The notes below the pieces were generated by a model. It searched no databases and was not told the DNA's origin. It was given only the letters and a program-made list of their open reading frames with translations. From the NCBI RefSeq assembly GCF_014268655.2, contig NZ_JABWQX020000001.1, forward strand, positions 4,184,001 to 4,248,000: a stretch of DNA of 64,000 nt, in the 5' to 3' direction. Positions 53,490-63,816 of this stretch are shown here, one piece after another (positions within the stretch are counted from its first letter, which is position 1; each line of letters opens with the position of its first letter). This stretch comes from Pseudomonas marvdashtae (GTDB taxonomy: Bacteria > Pseudomonadota > Gammaproteobacteria > Pseudomonadales > Pseudomonadaceae). Position numbers and translations under genes: made by a program.

Positions 53490-53570
53490 CTTCCATGTTC
53501 CTGAGTGGCGTGGACGCTTATTGGAATGACGCTTTTTCAATCCAGGCCACACATTACCTGTCTTTAACGA

Positions 53571-54725
53571 TTATTTCGCCAGCCCCGCAATGCAGGGCGA
53601 CACAAACAACTCACCGTGCCAGGCGCCCAGTAACGTGCGCCAGCCAACGATCAGCCACATCACCGCCAGCAGCGCCACCAGCGCGCAACCGAACATATTG
53701 AAAAAACCCAGGCCCAGCAGGCTCGCCAGCTTCAGCGTCGTCAGGGCGAATACACCCAGCGGAAAGGTGAAGCCCCACCAGCCGAGATTGAACGGGATGC
53801 CCTCGCGCAAGTAGCGCGCGGTGATCAGCAGCGCCATCAACATCCACCAGAACCCGAAGCCCCACAGGGTGACGCCGGCAATCAATCCTAGCCCGGAGGC
53901 GACCTCGCCCACGCCGGACAGGCCATTGGCGGCAAAAATAGTCGGCGCATCGCCCCCCAGCAGCAACATGCCCAGGGCGCCGGTTCCGATGGGACCGAGG
54001 GCCAGCCAGCTCGAAGCGGCCATGTTCTCGTGGGGCAGTTTGTGCAAGGCCATGCGCAACAGCAGAATGGTCAGGATGCTGAACGCCACCGGCAGGGAAA
54101 AGGCCCAGAGCACGTAGCTGGTCACCAGCATGACCAGTTGTGAATGAACATCGGCAAGGTGCGGCGCCAACAGCCCGCCGCTGGCAGCAGCGACTTCGGC
54201 GGCGACTACGGGCAGCAGCCACACGGCAGTCATCTGGTCGATGCGGTGTTCCTGGCGGGTAAACATCAGGAACGGAATCAGCACGCCGCAGGCCAGCGAC
54301 ATCGCCACGTCGACCCACCACAACCCCTCGATCAACGGCAACACACCCTCGCCCCAGCGCGGCACGCCGAACACCAGGAAACCATTGATGATCGTCGCCA
54401 GCCCCATGGGGATGGTGCCGAAGAACATCGACACGGTTGAATGTCCGAAAATCCGCCGGGCCTCATCGAAGAAAAGCACCCAGCGAGCGGCATAAAGTCC
54501 CGTGAACAAAACGAAGAGGAGAATGTTGAACAACCACAGCCCTTCGGCCAGCGCGTGCAAACCGGGGTTGGGCCCTGGCAGTTGCGCCAGGGCCAGGGCC
54601 AGTACGCCGGTGCCCATGGTCGCGGCAAACCAGTTCGGGGTGAATTGTCGAATCACCTCCATTGGCCTGGGCAGGTGGCTAAGGGGTCGCAAGGGATATT
54701 TTTCGGCACGGCACGGCATGGTCAT
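53571..54725 (-). CDS. TDT-family (TehA/SLAC1-like) transporter
   Basis: A 384-residue inner-membrane protein with ten helices of the tellurite-resistance/dicarboxylate transporter (TDT) fold. IRQFTPNWFAATMGTGVLAL and HENMAASSWLALGPIGTGAL are the two fold-specific blocks, and the repeat pattern of five helical hairpins is visible. Related members carry C4-dicarboxylates, sulfite or anions; the ion is uncertain. It diverges from mxtR, and a short inverted repeat (54800-54820) lies in the 346-base gap (54726-55071), which contains no gene. Confidence 0.87.
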   Translation of the reverse strand: MTMPCRAEKYPLRPLSHLPRPMEVIRQFTPNWFAATMGTGVLALALAQLPGPNPGLHALAEGLWLFNILLFVLFTGLYAARWVLFFDEARRIFGHSTVSMFFGTIPMGLATIINGFLVFGVPRWGEGVLPLIEGLWWVDVAMSLACGVLIPFLMFTRQEHRIDQMTAVWLLPVVAAEVAAASGGLLAPHLADVHSQLVMLVTSYVLWAFSLPVAFSILTILLLRMALHKLPHENMAASSWLALGPIGTGALGMLLLGGDAPTIFAANGLSGVGEVASGLGLIAGVTLWGFGFWWMLMALLITARYLREGIPFNLGWWGFTFPLGVFALTTLKLASLLGLGFFNMFGCALVALLAVMWLIVGWRTLLGAWHGELFVSPCIAGLAK

Positions 54726-54799
54726 TTCCTTTCCTCGGATGAGGTGAGGCCATGCTAGAGCCGAAGAGAATATCTATATAACGGGTAATTTCTGTATGG

Positions 54800-54820
54800 G
54801 TTATCTATTCGCCAGATAAC
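54800..54820. promoter_or_regulatory. GTTATCT-AGATAAC inverted repeat in divergent region
   Basis: Seven-base perfect arms with a seven-base spacer, 75 bases from the TDT start. The spacing is like a LysR-type box (T-N11-A). No LysR gene is adjacent, so the regulator, if any, is elsewhere. Confidence 0.45.
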
Positions 54821-55071
54821 ACCTCAAACGCTGCCCTCAGTCTCGATTACCAGAGTTCTCGCTTCACCCCTAGGACTGGCCACATGCTCGGTGCCACGGA
54901 TGCGTAGAAAATGGACTTGCTGCGAATGATTTTCAAGAGGACGTCCGGGAAAAGGCTTGGGCACCAAGACCACCCTCCCGCCTCGACCTTGGTCGACACT
55001 GACGAACCCGAGCGGGCGTGCGAGACTGTCGTGCCGGGCTCAAGCCCGGGCGTATTTGTCTGGGAGTTTCC

Positions 55072-58000
55072 ATGTCGCTGTCCAGCGGGCTGATCGCCAT
55101 CGTTGCCCTGGCCTATATGGCCATCATGTTTGCCATCGCCTTCTACGGTGATCGGCGCAGCACGCCGTTGCCACCGCGCGTTCGGGCCTGGGTCTATAGC
55201 TTGTCGCTGGCGGTGTATTGCACCAGCTGGACGTTCTTTGGCGCCGTGGGCCAGGCCGCCGAACAGCTCTGGTCATTCCTGCCGATCTACCTCGGGCCAA
55301 TCCTGCTGCTGGTGTTTGCGCCGTGGGTCCTGCAGAAAATGGTAATGATCAGCAAGCAGGAGAACATCACCTCCATCGCCGACTTCATCGCCGCCCGCTA
55401 TGGCAAATCCCAGTCACTGGCAATTGTGGTCGCGCTGATCTGCCTGGTCGGCGTGTTGCCCTACATTGCCTTGCAACTCAAGGGCATCGTGCTGGGAGTG
55501 AACCTGCTGATCGGCGCCGGTGCCGATGCAATGGGCACCCGCGCCCAGGACACGGCACTGATCGTCTCGCTGATCCTGGCGCTGTTCACCATCGTGTTTG
55601 GCACACGCAACCTGGATGCCACCGAACACCACCGCGGCATGGTGCTGGCGATTGCCTTCGAATCGCTGGTCAAGCTGTTCGCTTTCCTGGCGGTTGGCGC
55701 GTTCGTCACGTACGGCCTCTACGACGGCTTCGACGATCTGTTCAACCAGGCGATGCTCGCGCCTCGCCTGGAGCAATACTGGAAAGAGACCATCAACTGG
55801 CCGTCCATGGTGGTGCAAACCGGGGTGGCGATGATGGCGATCATTTGCCTGCCCCGGCAATTCCACGTCACCGTGGTGGAAAACATCGACCCTCAGGACC
55901 TGCGCCTGGCCAAGTGGGTGTTTCCCGCCTACCTGGCCCTGGCCGCGCTATTCGTGGTGCCGATCGCACTTGCCGGACAAATGCTGCTGCCCAGCTCGGT
56001 GCTGCCGGATTCGTTCGTCATCAGCCTGCCACTGGCCCAGGCTCATCCTGCCCTGGCGGTGCTGGCATTCATTGGCGGCGCCTCGGCCGCCACCGGCATG
56101 GTCATCGTCGCGAGCGTCGCCCTGTCGACCATGGTTTCCAACGACATGCTGCTGCCCTGGCTGTTGCGCCGCAACAACGCCGAGCGGCCCTTCGAAGTGT
56201 TCCGCCAGTGGATGCTGTCGGTACGTCGGGTAAGCATTGTCGTGATCCTGCTGCTGGCCTACGTCAGCTATCGATTGCTCGGTTCGACGGCGAGCCTGGC
56301 GACCATCGGCCAGATCGCCTTCGCCGCCGTGACGCAACTGGCACCCGCCATGCTCGGCGCGCTGTACTGGAAGCAGGCGAACCGACGCGGTGTGTTCGCC
56401 GGCCTCGCCACCGGGATTTTCCTCTGGTTCTACACGCTGGTGCTGCCGATCGCCGCCCACAGCCTGGGCTGGTCGCTGGGCAGTTTCCCCGGCCTGGCCT
56501 GGCTGCACAGCAATCCACTGGACCTGCCGATCACCCCATTGACGCAAGGCGTGGTCTTGTCGTTGGCCGGCAACTTCATTCTGTTCGCCTGGGTCTCGGT
56601 GTTGTCGCGCACTCGCGTGTCGGAACATTGGCAGGCCGGACGGTTTATCGGCCAGGAGATCAACGCTCGCCCCAACCCGCGCTCGATGCTGGCGGTGCAA
56701 ATCGATGACCTGTTGCAACTGGCCGCCCGCTTCGTCGGCGAAGAACGGGCGCGCCAGAGCTTTATCCGGTTCGCCTATCGCCAAGGCAAAGGCTTCAACC
56801 CGAGCCAGAACGCCGACAGCGAATGGATCGCCCACACCGAGCGCCTGCTGGCCGGTGTGCTGGGGGCTTCTTCGACGCGGGCTGTGGTGAAAGCGGCGAT
56901 CGAAGGCCGCGAGATGCAACTGGAAGACGTCGTGCGGATCGCCGACGAAGCGTCCGAGGTGTTGCAATTCAACCGCGCGCTGCTGCAAGGCGCGATCGAA
57001 AACATCACGCAGGGCATCAGCGTGGTGGACCAGTCCCTCAGGCTGGTGGCGTGGAACCGTCGCTATCTGGAGCTGTTCAATTATCCCGACGGCCTTATCA
57101 GTGTCGGCCGGCCGATTGCCGACATCATCCGCTACAACGCCGAGCGCGGCCTTTGCGGCCCTGGCGAGGCTGAAGTCCATGTTGCCCGGCGCTTGCACTG
57201 GATGCGCCAGGGGCGCGCGCACACCTCGGAACGGTTGTTCCCCAACGGCCGGGTGATCGAGTTGATCGGCAACCCGATGCCCGGTGGCGGATTTGTCATG
57301 AGTTTTACCGACATCACCGCGTTCCGCGAAGCTGAAAAAGCCTTGACCGACGCCAACGAAGGGCTCGAGCAGCGGGTCGCCGAACGTACCCGCGAGCTGT
57401 CGCAACTGAACCTGGCGCTGACCGACGCCAAAGGCACGGCCGAAGCGGCCTATCAATCCAAGACCCGCTTCCTCGCCGCCGTCAGCCATGACCTGATGCA
57501 ACCCCTCAACGCCGCGCGCCTGTTCTCCGCGGCGCTGTCCCATCAGCACGAAGGCTTGCCGAGCGAAGCCCAGCAATTAGTGCAGCATTTGGACAGTTCG
57601 TTGCGCTCAGCCGAAGATCTGATCACCGACCTGCTGGACATCTCCCGACTGGAAAACGGCAAGATCAACCCTGACCGCAAACCGTTCGCCCTCAACGACC
57701 TGTTCGACACCCTTGGCGCCGAGTTCACGGTGCTGGCGCGCGAGCAAGGCCTTAAATTCCGGGTTCGCGGTTCACGGCTGCGGGTAGACAGCGACATCAA
57801 GTTGCTACGGCGGGTCTTGCAGAACTTCCTCACCAACGCCTTCCGCTACGCCAAGGGACCGGTGCTGCTGGGCGTACGCCGCCGCGACGGCGAGCTGTGC
57901 CTGGAGGTCTGGGATCGCGGGCCGGGCATTGCCCAAGACAAACTGCAGGTCATCTTCGAAGAATTCAAACGCCTCGACAGCCATCAGACCCGCGCCGAGA

Positions 58001-58542
58001 AAGGGTTGGGCCTGGGCCTGGCGATTGCCGACGGGCTGTGCCGCGTCCTCAGCCACTCGTTACGGGTCCGCTCTTGGCCGGGGCGCGGCAGTGTGTTCAG
58101 CGTCAGCGTGCCGTTAGCCCGAACGCTAGCCGTCGAGCCCCACATCGCGCCCGAACCCAACGGCCAATTGCCCAGCGGCGCGCAGGTGCTGTGTGTCGAT
58201 AACGAAGACAGCATCCTGATCGGCATGAACAGTCTGCTGACCCGCTGGGGCTGCCAGGTACGGACGGCGCGCAACCGTGAAGAATGCGAACGCTGGCTCG
58301 CCCAGGGGGTCCGCCCGCAATTGGCCCTGGTGGATTTTCATCTGGACGACGGCGAGACCGGTACCGAGCTGATGGCCTGGCTGCGCACGCGCATGGGCGA
58401 ACCGGTGCCGGGGGTGGTGATCAGCGCCGACGGCCGGCCCGAGACAGTGGCGCAGGTGCATGCGGCGGGCCTGGATTACCTGGCCAAACCGGTCAAGCCG
58501 GCGGCGTTGCGGGCGTTGTTGAGTCGGCATTTGCCGCTTTAG
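55072..58542 (+). CDS. mxtR: SSS transporter-histidine kinase-receiver hybrid sensor
   Basis: A 1156-residue hybrid kinase. Residues 1-550 are a sodium/solute symporter (SSS) domain with about 13 helices. A PAS-like region (about 650-765) and a coiled coil lead to the HisKA domain with AVSHDLMQPLN (His806). The HATPase is about 870-1020, and a C-terminal receiver follows with phospho-acceptor Asp1088 in LVDFHLDDG. This architecture is the CrbS/MxtR type, which senses acetate or carbon status and pairs with ErdR/CrbR-type response regulators. The start ATG 55072 follows GGGAG. The name rests on architecture and locus order. Confidence 0.85.
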   Translation: MSLSSGLIAIVALAYMAIMFAIAFYGDRRSTPLPPRVRAWVYSLSLAVYCTSWTFFGAVGQAAEQLWSFLPIYLGPILLLVFAPWVLQKMVMISKQENITSIADFIAARYGKSQSLAIVVALICLVGVLPYIALQLKGIVLGVNLLIGAGADAMGTRAQDTALIVSLILALFTIVFGTRNLDATEHHRGMVLAIAFESLVKLFAFLAVGAFVTYGLYDGFDDLFNQAMLAPRLEQYWKETINWPSMVVQTGVAMMAIICLPRQFHVTVVENIDPQDLRLAKWVFPAYLALAALFVVPIALAGQMLLPSSVLPDSFVISLPLAQAHPALAVLAFIGGASAATGMVIVASVALSTMVSNDMLLPWLLRRNNAERPFEVFRQWMLSVRRVSIVVILLLAYVSYRLLGSTASLATIGQIAFAAVTQLAPAMLGALYWKQANRRGVFAGLATGIFLWFYTLVLPIAAHSLGWSLGSFPGLAWLHSNPLDLPITPLTQGVVLSLAGNFILFAWVSVLSRTRVSEHWQAGRFIGQEINARPNPRSMLAVQIDDLLQLAARFVGEERARQSFIRFAYRQGKGFNPSQNADSEWIAHTERLLAGVLGASSTRAVVKAAIEGREMQLEDVVRIADEASEVLQFNRALLQGAIENITQGISVVDQSLRLVAWNRRYLELFNYPDGLISVGRPIADIIRYNAERGLCGPGEAEVHVARRLHWMRQGRAHTSERLFPNGRVIELIGNPMPGGGFVMSFTDITAFREAEKALTDANEGLEQRVAERTRELSQLNLALTDAKGTAEAAYQSKTRFLAAVSHDLMQPLNAARLFSAALSHQHEGLPSEAQQLVQHLDSSLRSAEDLITDLLDISRLENGKINPDRKPFALNDLFDTLGAEFTVLAREQGLKFRVRGSRLRVDSDIKLLRRVLQNFLTNAFRYAKGPVLLGVRRRDGELCLEVWDRGPGIAQDKLQVIFEEFKRLDSHQTRAEKGLGLGLAIADGLCRVLSHSLRVRSWPGRGSVFSVSVPLARTLAVEPHIAPEPNGQLPSGAQVLCVDNEDSILIGMNSLLTRWGCQVRTARNREECERWLAQGVRPQLALVDFHLDDGETGTELMAWLRTRMGEPVPGVVISADGRPETVAQVHAAGLDYLAKPVKPAALRALLSRHLPL

Positions 58543-58574
58543 AGAGCAACTGCGTTCTATCGTGGCGAGGGAGG

Positions 58575-60074
58575 TCAACCTTGAGAGGGCTCGGCTTCTT
58601 CCGGCAACTCAGGCAACCCATCCACATCCGCCATCGCTCTCTCAAGCAACTCGGGTGGTAAGCTCTTGCTGGCCCGGGCACCGAGCAATTTCAGCTGTTC
58701 GCTGCGGCTGATCAGGTTGCCGCGCCCTTCTGTCAGCTTGTTGCGTGCGGCGCTGTAGGCTTTGTCCAACTGCTGCAAGCGGCTGCCGATTTCGTCCAAG
58801 TCTTGAATGAACAGGACGAATTTGTCGTATAGCCATCCCGCCCGCTCGGCGATTTCCCGGGCGTTCTGACTCTGGCGCTCTTGCTTCCACAAGCTGTCGA
58901 TCACCCGCAACGTCGCCAGCAAGGTGGTCGGGCTGACAATCACGATGTTGCGATCGAACGCCTCCTGGAACAGGTTCGGCTCGGCTTGCAGCGCGGCAGA
59001 AAATGCCGCTTCGATCGGCACGAACAGCAACACAAAATCCAGGCTGTGCAACCCGTCCAGGCGCTTGTAATCCTTGCCAGCCAAGCCTTTGACGTGAGCG
59101 CGCAACGATACGACATGTTGCTTGAGGGCAAGCTGGCCGATGGCATCGTCTTCGGCGGCGACGTATTGCTGATAGGCCGTCAGGCTGACCTTGGAGTCGA
59201 CCACCACTTGTTTGTCGCCGGGCAGGTAAATCAGCACGTCGGGCTGGAAACGTTCGCCGTCCGGGCCTTTGAGACTGACCTGAGTCTGGTATTCGCGGCC
59301 CTTTTCCAAGCCGGCATGTTCGAGCACTCGCTCCAGAATCAGCTCGCCCCAGTTGCCTTGGGTCTTTTGTCCCTTGAGGGCACGGGTCAGGTTGGTGGCT
59401 TCATCGCTCAGGCGCAGGTTCAGCTGCTGCAGCCGCTCCAGCTCTTTGCCCAAGGAGAACCGTTCGCGCGCCTCGGCCTGATAACTTTCCTCGACACGTT
59501 TTTCGAAGGACTGGATGCGTTCCTTCAACGGATCGAGCAATTGCCCCAGGCGCTGCTGGCTGGTTTCGGCGAAACGCTGTTCACGCTCATCGAAGATCTT
59601 CCCGGCCAGTTCGGCGAACTGGGCCCGCAACGCATCTCGCGAACCTTGCAGGTCGTCCAGGCGCTGCTGATGGCTTTCCTGCTGCTCGCGCAATTCGGCC
59701 TGCAACGAAGCCGCGTGGGCATCGAGGCGTCGCAGTTCCGCTTCTTTATTGGCGCGCTCCAGGTTCCAGGCATGGGCCGCGTCCCTGGCGTTGTCGCGCT
59801 CGACCTGCAGCAATTCGACCTCGCGACAGGCGGCGGCAAGTTCGGCTTGCTTGGCGGCATTGGCCTGGCTCAGGTCACTGATTTCGTCACGGCAGGCGTC
59901 GAGTTGGGCGTTCAGCCCATCGTGTGCCATGTGGGCCGTGCTCAGGCGCTCTTCGAGCAATGCCAGCTCAGTCTGCGCGGCAGTGGCCCGACGTTGCAGG
60001 TGCCAGGCCAGCGCCAGCAACGGCATTGCTGCGCCCGCCAGGCCTAGCAACAGGCTGGTCAAATCCAAAGCCAT
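58575..60074 (-). CDS. rmuC: DNA recombination protein RmuC
   Basis: A 499-residue protein. It has an N-terminal membrane helix (residues 6-25), a long coiled coil (about 27-200) and the C-terminal RmuC nuclease-like domain with GNWGELILERVLEHAGL, VDSKVSLTAYQQYV and DFVLLFVPIEAAF. It restricts inversions at short repeats in E. coli. It converges on mxtR with 32 bases between stops, and a small Sel1 gene lies upstream. Confidence 0.94.
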   Translation of the reverse strand: MALDLTSLLLGLAGAAMPLLALAWHLQRRATAAQTELALLEERLSTAHMAHDGLNAQLDACRDEISDLSQANAAKQAELAAACREVELLQVERDNARDAAHAWNLERANKEAELRRLDAHAASLQAELREQQESHQQRLDDLQGSRDALRAQFAELAGKIFDEREQRFAETSQQRLGQLLDPLKERIQSFEKRVEESYQAEARERFSLGKELERLQQLNLRLSDEATNLTRALKGQKTQGNWGELILERVLEHAGLEKGREYQTQVSLKGPDGERFQPDVLIYLPGDKQVVVDSKVSLTAYQQYVAAEDDAIGQLALKQHVVSLRAHVKGLAGKDYKRLDGLHSLDFVLLFVPIEAAFSAALQAEPNLFQEAFDRNIVIVSPTTLLATLRVIDSLWKQERQSQNAREIAERAGWLYDKFVLFIQDLDEIGSRLQQLDKAYSAARNKLTEGRGNLISRSEQLKLLGARASKSLPPELLERAMADVDGLPELPEEAEPSQG

Positions 60075-60135
60075 GACAGTCCCTGCCGATCAAATAAAGC
60101 CCGAAGGTTAACCAAGCAGCCAGGCGTTGCCCAGC

Positions 60136-60459
60136 TCAGTCTTCGATTTCACCCAACGCCAAGCGGGCGCGGTGATCGCCGGCCCGGGCGGCCTGGCGTA
60201 ACAAGTCGTGACCGATGCGCCGGTCCCGCGCATTACCGCACTCGCGACACATCAGTTGCCCGAGGCGACTTTGTGCGGCCACCACCCCTTCTCGGGCCGG
60301 TTGCTTGAGCAAACGGCCGGCCAGATGCTTGACGCTGGGGCGTTCTCCCAGGCGTGGGCTATCCAATAGCCACTCGGCGACTCGCATCGACATGCGCTTG
60401 GGTGGGGTAACACCCGAGGGTGCGGAGGTAACAGGATTTGATACTGAGCGAAACTTCAT
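60136..60459 (-). CDS. Sel1-repeat protein, 107 residues
   Basis: A small basic protein with Sel1-type helical repeats (GVVAAQSRLGQLMCRECGNA, then HDLLRQAARAGDHRARLALGEIED). The first 30 residues are Pro/Ser-rich. It is read toward rmuC and may share its mRNA (61-base gap). No functional motif is present. Confidence 0.78.
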   Translation of the reverse strand: MKFRSVSNPVTSAPSGVTPPKRMSMRVAEWLLDSPRLGERPSVKHLAGRLLKQPAREGVVAAQSRLGQLMCRECGNARDRRIGHDLLRQAARAGDHRARLALGEIED

Positions 60460-61362
60460 GACGCACTACGGGACAGATCGGAAGGCGCGCCACTCTACTC
60501 CTTTTTTCGTCCGGGTAAAGTCGAAAAAAACCAGCACGCCCGTGCTAGAGCAAGCGCTTGGGACAATCCACAGAAGCTGTGGATAACTCAGTGGACAACC
60601 TACCCTGAACTGTCCGCAAGCCCTGTGGAACGGGGCCTGCGCTCAAACTGACGATTTTTTCACCAGTCAAAAAAAGCGATGTTTTTCATTGACTTAAATT
60701 TTGGATACAGGCACCCACCCCCGATTGTCCCCACATGACAATACGGTGACAGCCCACACCGGGAGTGTGTACAAGTAACATCCGAAGTGGTTATATCGCC
60801 GCGCTTTATTGGCACATCGGGCGCAGAAAACCCTGTGGACATCCACAGATCTCTGGCATCGGGCCATTATTTTCGTCGCATCTGGACCGCACTGGATCTT
60901 TTTTGACCAGAGCCCTTCCCTTCCACGATTCGATCCGTTAGTATCCGCGGCGTTAGTACCAAGCTGAAAGTCAATTCTGGGTCGGAAACATCTCTGCGGT
61001 CAGCCATCCTCAAAAGGACGCCTTACCGAAAAAAGAGACCGCCCCCCTCGATGGTTTCCAGGTAATCCTTGCGCCAATACACTTCGAACGAATGCGAAGC
61101 GTGCTGCCAGGCTCACTACTCTGACCGAACCAACCTGCAAAATTGATCAGGATCTTCACCCTGGGCCCAGAACCTTTGCCCTTGATGTGCTGCCTGCCCT
61201 CCTAAGTACCTACCTGCCAGCCCAAGCGCGCACTCATATAGCGCTCAAACTGGCTGCTTTGTTCCAGTCGGGTTCTTCGTTCGACCAACGGTGGTCGACG
61301 TTACTGGAACGTTTTAACGTTGCACGGTTCTTAACCGTGTCATTTGTAGGAACACCCATAAC
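60460..61362. other. 0.9-kb gene-free region with DnaA-like sites
   Basis: No ORF is supported. Near 60565-60600 lies CCACAGAAGCTGTGG followed by a TTATCCACA-like box on the minus strand (TGTGGATAA), and at about 60833-60852 there is a similar CTGTGGACATCCACAG palindrome. AT-rich stretches at 60640-60700 and 60880-60910 could be promoters. A C-T rich stretch from 60905 to 61200 has no coding signal. It may be a long 5' leader of the DUF3509 gene or contain a non-coding RNA; neither is shown by sequence alone. Confidence 0.45.
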
Positions 61363-61587
61363 ATGTCTACTCAAATCCACACACAGGATGCGATCCGCAC
61401 CCTAACCAACGCTTTTGCCCCAATGAACTGCCTGATCATGGCCGCTCGCAAAGGCTGCTTCAGCTTCACGCTGGTCAACGAACACGGCATCGCTCGTCAT
61501 AGCGAACGCTTGTATCCCGACCAGTACTCCAGCGCGGAACCGCTGCAGGCCGTGATCGAGCGTACCCGTCAGGCACTGGTTGCCTGA
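61363..61587 (+). CDS. DUF3509-like small protein
   Basis: A 74-residue soluble protein (ARKGCFSFTLVNEHGIARHSE; PLQAVIERTRQALVA) of a Pseudomonas-restricted small family I recall as DUF3509. ATG 61363 lacks a strong ribosome site (TGTAGGAACAC upstream). A clear terminator follows. No function is known. Confidence 0.8.
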   Translation: MSTQIHTQDAIRTLTNAFAPMNCLIMAARKGCFSFTLVNEHGIARHSERLYPDQYSSAEPLQAVIERTRQALVA

Positions 61588-61611
61588 GACGCCAGACAGC
61601 TGAAACTTCAA

Positions 61612-61639
61612 AGGCCCCGCCCAAAACGCGGGGCTTTTT
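61612..61639 (+). terminator. Terminator after the DUF3509-like gene
   Basis: GCCCCGC / GCGGGGC stem with a seven-base loop followed by five T residues, 26 bases after the stop. Confidence 0.88.
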
Positions 61640-61862
61640 ATTGCCCAACGTTTCTCGATAAAGCGCAACGGCTTAAGCACAAACCGCTATAACAGTCATA
61701 ACCGTTCGACGAACATGGTTTAAAAACAGGCCTTTACAGCGCAGATATGACACTACACTTCAACTCGAGCGGCATGATCCGCTTTCGGCGAAGCCTGATC
61801 CGATCCACTCGCTGCCAAGCCCTTACCGTCAGGCTTCGCCCATTTCCCATCTCGAGGGTTTT

Positions 61863-62345
61863 ATGGGTATCGCCGCCAGCGAACTGTGTAGATACGTGAT
61901 CCGCCCGACGCTGCTGTATCTTGGGCGTCACAGCACTACCGCGGAAACCTTGTTGCTGGGTATTGCCGCCAGCCAGTCCGGCCTGGGCGCTGCCCTACAT
62001 GATCGCCGCGGACACGGTTTGTACCGCATTACCGAACCTCGCCACCAAGCGCTGTGGGACGATTATCTGGCGCTGGATCCGGAACGTGCCAGCCTGGTTC
62101 GCGGCCTGGCCAGCCAACATGCCTTCCTCAGCAGCCCCCATCTGGAATTGACCGTCAACCTGCGCTACGCCACCGCCATCGCCTGGTTGTTGGTCGAAGA
62201 ACAAGCCGCCCCATTGCCCAGCGCCGACGACTTGCTGGGTATGGCCCGGATCTGGCGGCAGACTTTTCACCCTCAAGGTCGTCTGCGAGATTTCACCTGC
62301 GCCTGGCAAAACTGTGTTTCACCGCTGAATCAGGTCGCTTGCTGA
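61863..62345 (+). CDS. Hypothetical 160-residue protein
   Basis: A soluble, helix-rich protein I cannot assign. It begins MGIAASELCRYVIRPTLLYL, and LLLGIAASQSGLGAALHDRRGHGLYRI and the RYATAIAWLLVEEQAAPL helix follow. No signal peptide or metal motif is seen. The ATG at 61863 has GAGGG just upstream. It is followed by the FadL-type channel gene but separated by about 145 bases with its own promoter-like DNA. Confidence 0.7.
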   Translation: MGIAASELCRYVIRPTLLYLGRHSTTAETLLLGIAASQSGLGAALHDRRGHGLYRITEPRHQALWDDYLALDPERASLVRGLASQHAFLSSPHLELTVNLRYATAIAWLLVEEQAAPLPSADDLLGMARIWRQTFHPQGRLRDFTCAWQNCVSPLNQVAC

Positions 62346-62489
62346 ATGGAAAAAAGGAAAGTTCCTACAAAAGCGCTGACTTTGGTCGGATTGTCCTACA
62401 AAACCCCTCTAAATCAAGCCATACAAGCTATAGCGCTTGACCAAAAATGTTGGTAATTTTCGCCCCGGTGATCACCTGGAGTTCTAACA

Positions 62490-63764
62490 ATGAAAAAAAT
62501 GATGCTCAAAACCACCCTTGGCCTTGCCGTTACCTTGGCATCCACCCAAATTTTCGCCAGTGGCTTTGCCTTGAACGAACAAAGCATCAGTGGCATGGGC
62601 ACTGGCTTCGCGGGTCGTTCTTCTTCTGCCGATGATGCGAGCACTGTGTTCGGCAACCCTGCCGGCATGTCGCGCCTCAAGCGCCAACAAGTTACCGGTG
62701 GTTTCGCTGTCATCGACGCGTCCACCGATCTCAGCGACACCAGCGGCACCCAGTCCGGCACCAACGATGGCGACATGGTCCCGTTCACTGGCGTTCCGAT
62801 GGGCTACTACGTCAAGCCTATCGATGATCAATGGGCGTTCGGCCTGGGCGTCTACGCCCCGTTTGGCCTGATCACCGACTATGAAAACAGCTTCCAGGGC
62901 CGCAATTTCGGCAGCAAGAGCGAAGTGAAGGTCGTGACCTTCCAGCCAACCATCAGCTACGCCTTCAACGACAAGGTGTCGATTGGTTTTGGCCCGACCA
63001 TCAACCGGATTTCTGGTTCGTTGGAGTCGTCGCTGACTACGCCATTCTCGCCTAACGACGGTAATGTCCAGATCAAGGGCGACGACATTGGCTACGGCTA
63101 TAACGTTGGCTTGCTGGTCCAGGCCACCGACACCACCCGTGTCGGCCTGACCTACCACTCCAAGGTCAAGTACAAGCTTGAAGGCCACACCGAAGTGAGC
63201 CCGGGCGCTGGTACGCCTGGCTTCCTGTTGAGCGGTGATCGTTATGACGCCTCGCTGGACATCACCACCCCTGAATCGTTGGATTTCTCGGTCACCCAGC
63301 AAATCAATGACGCCTGGACTGTCTACGCCGGCAGCACCTGGACCCGCTGGAGCCGCCTGAAAGAAATCACCGTAAATAATGACGTAACGAGCGGCGGCGC
63401 CCTGAACCCAACCCTCTTCGGCACCATCACCGAAGAACAGAACTGGCATGACACCTGGGCCTACGCCATCGGTACCTCCTACCAGTTGAACAAACAGTGG
63501 GTACTGCGCACCGGCCTGACCTTCGACCAGTCGCCTGCCAACAACACCGACCGCTCGCCACGCATTCCTACCGGCGACCGGACCATCTTCAGCCTGGGTG
63601 CCGGCTGGAGCCCAACCGAAGACCTGACCATCGACGTGGCTTATTCCTACCTCAAGGAAGAAAAAGTCAGCGTCAACAGCAGCAACGCTCTGGGCCAGGC
63701 CTACAACGCTGAATACGAAAACAGCGCCAACGGCTTCGGTGTCGGTGCAACCTACCGCTTCTGA
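62490..63764 (+). CDS. OmpP1/FadL-family outer-membrane channel
   Basis: A 424-residue beta-barrel with signal peptide at 1-25 (IFASG cleavage). The N-terminal FALNEQSISGMGTGFAG and the NPAGM motif (ASTVFGNPAGMSRL) are the FadL hallmarks that plug the barrel and guide hydrophobic substrates. The mature chain ends GVGATYRF with terminal Phe. ATG 62490 follows GGAG. Likely takes up long-chain fatty acids or other hydrophobic compounds. Confidence 0.9.
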   Translation: MKKMMLKTTLGLAVTLASTQIFASGFALNEQSISGMGTGFAGRSSSADDASTVFGNPAGMSRLKRQQVTGGFAVIDASTDLSDTSGTQSGTNDGDMVPFTGVPMGYYVKPIDDQWAFGLGVYAPFGLITDYENSFQGRNFGSKSEVKVVTFQPTISYAFNDKVSIGFGPTINRISGSLESSLTTPFSPNDGNVQIKGDDIGYGYNVGLLVQATDTTRVGLTYHSKVKYKLEGHTEVSPGAGTPGFLLSGDRYDASLDITTPESLDFSVTQQINDAWTVYAGSTWTRWSRLKEITVNNDVTSGGALNPTLFGTITEEQNWHDTWAYAIGTSYQLNKQWVLRTGLTFDQSPANNTDRSPRIPTGDRTIFSLGAGWSPTEDLTIDVAYSYLKEEKVSVNSSNALGQAYNAEYENSANGFGVGATYRF

Positions 63765-63816
63765 TAATTCACGGCGAGGCTGACTGTAACCAGGCAGCCG
63801 CTCGTCACTTGAAGCG

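Noticed and set aside
55948-57576. 542-residue minus-strand ORF
   Set aside because: Lies fully within mxtR on the other strand; no ribosome site or conserved motif.
61015-61200. Possible small ORFs in the pyrimidine-rich leader
   Set aside because: Short frames lack ribosome sites and coding bias.
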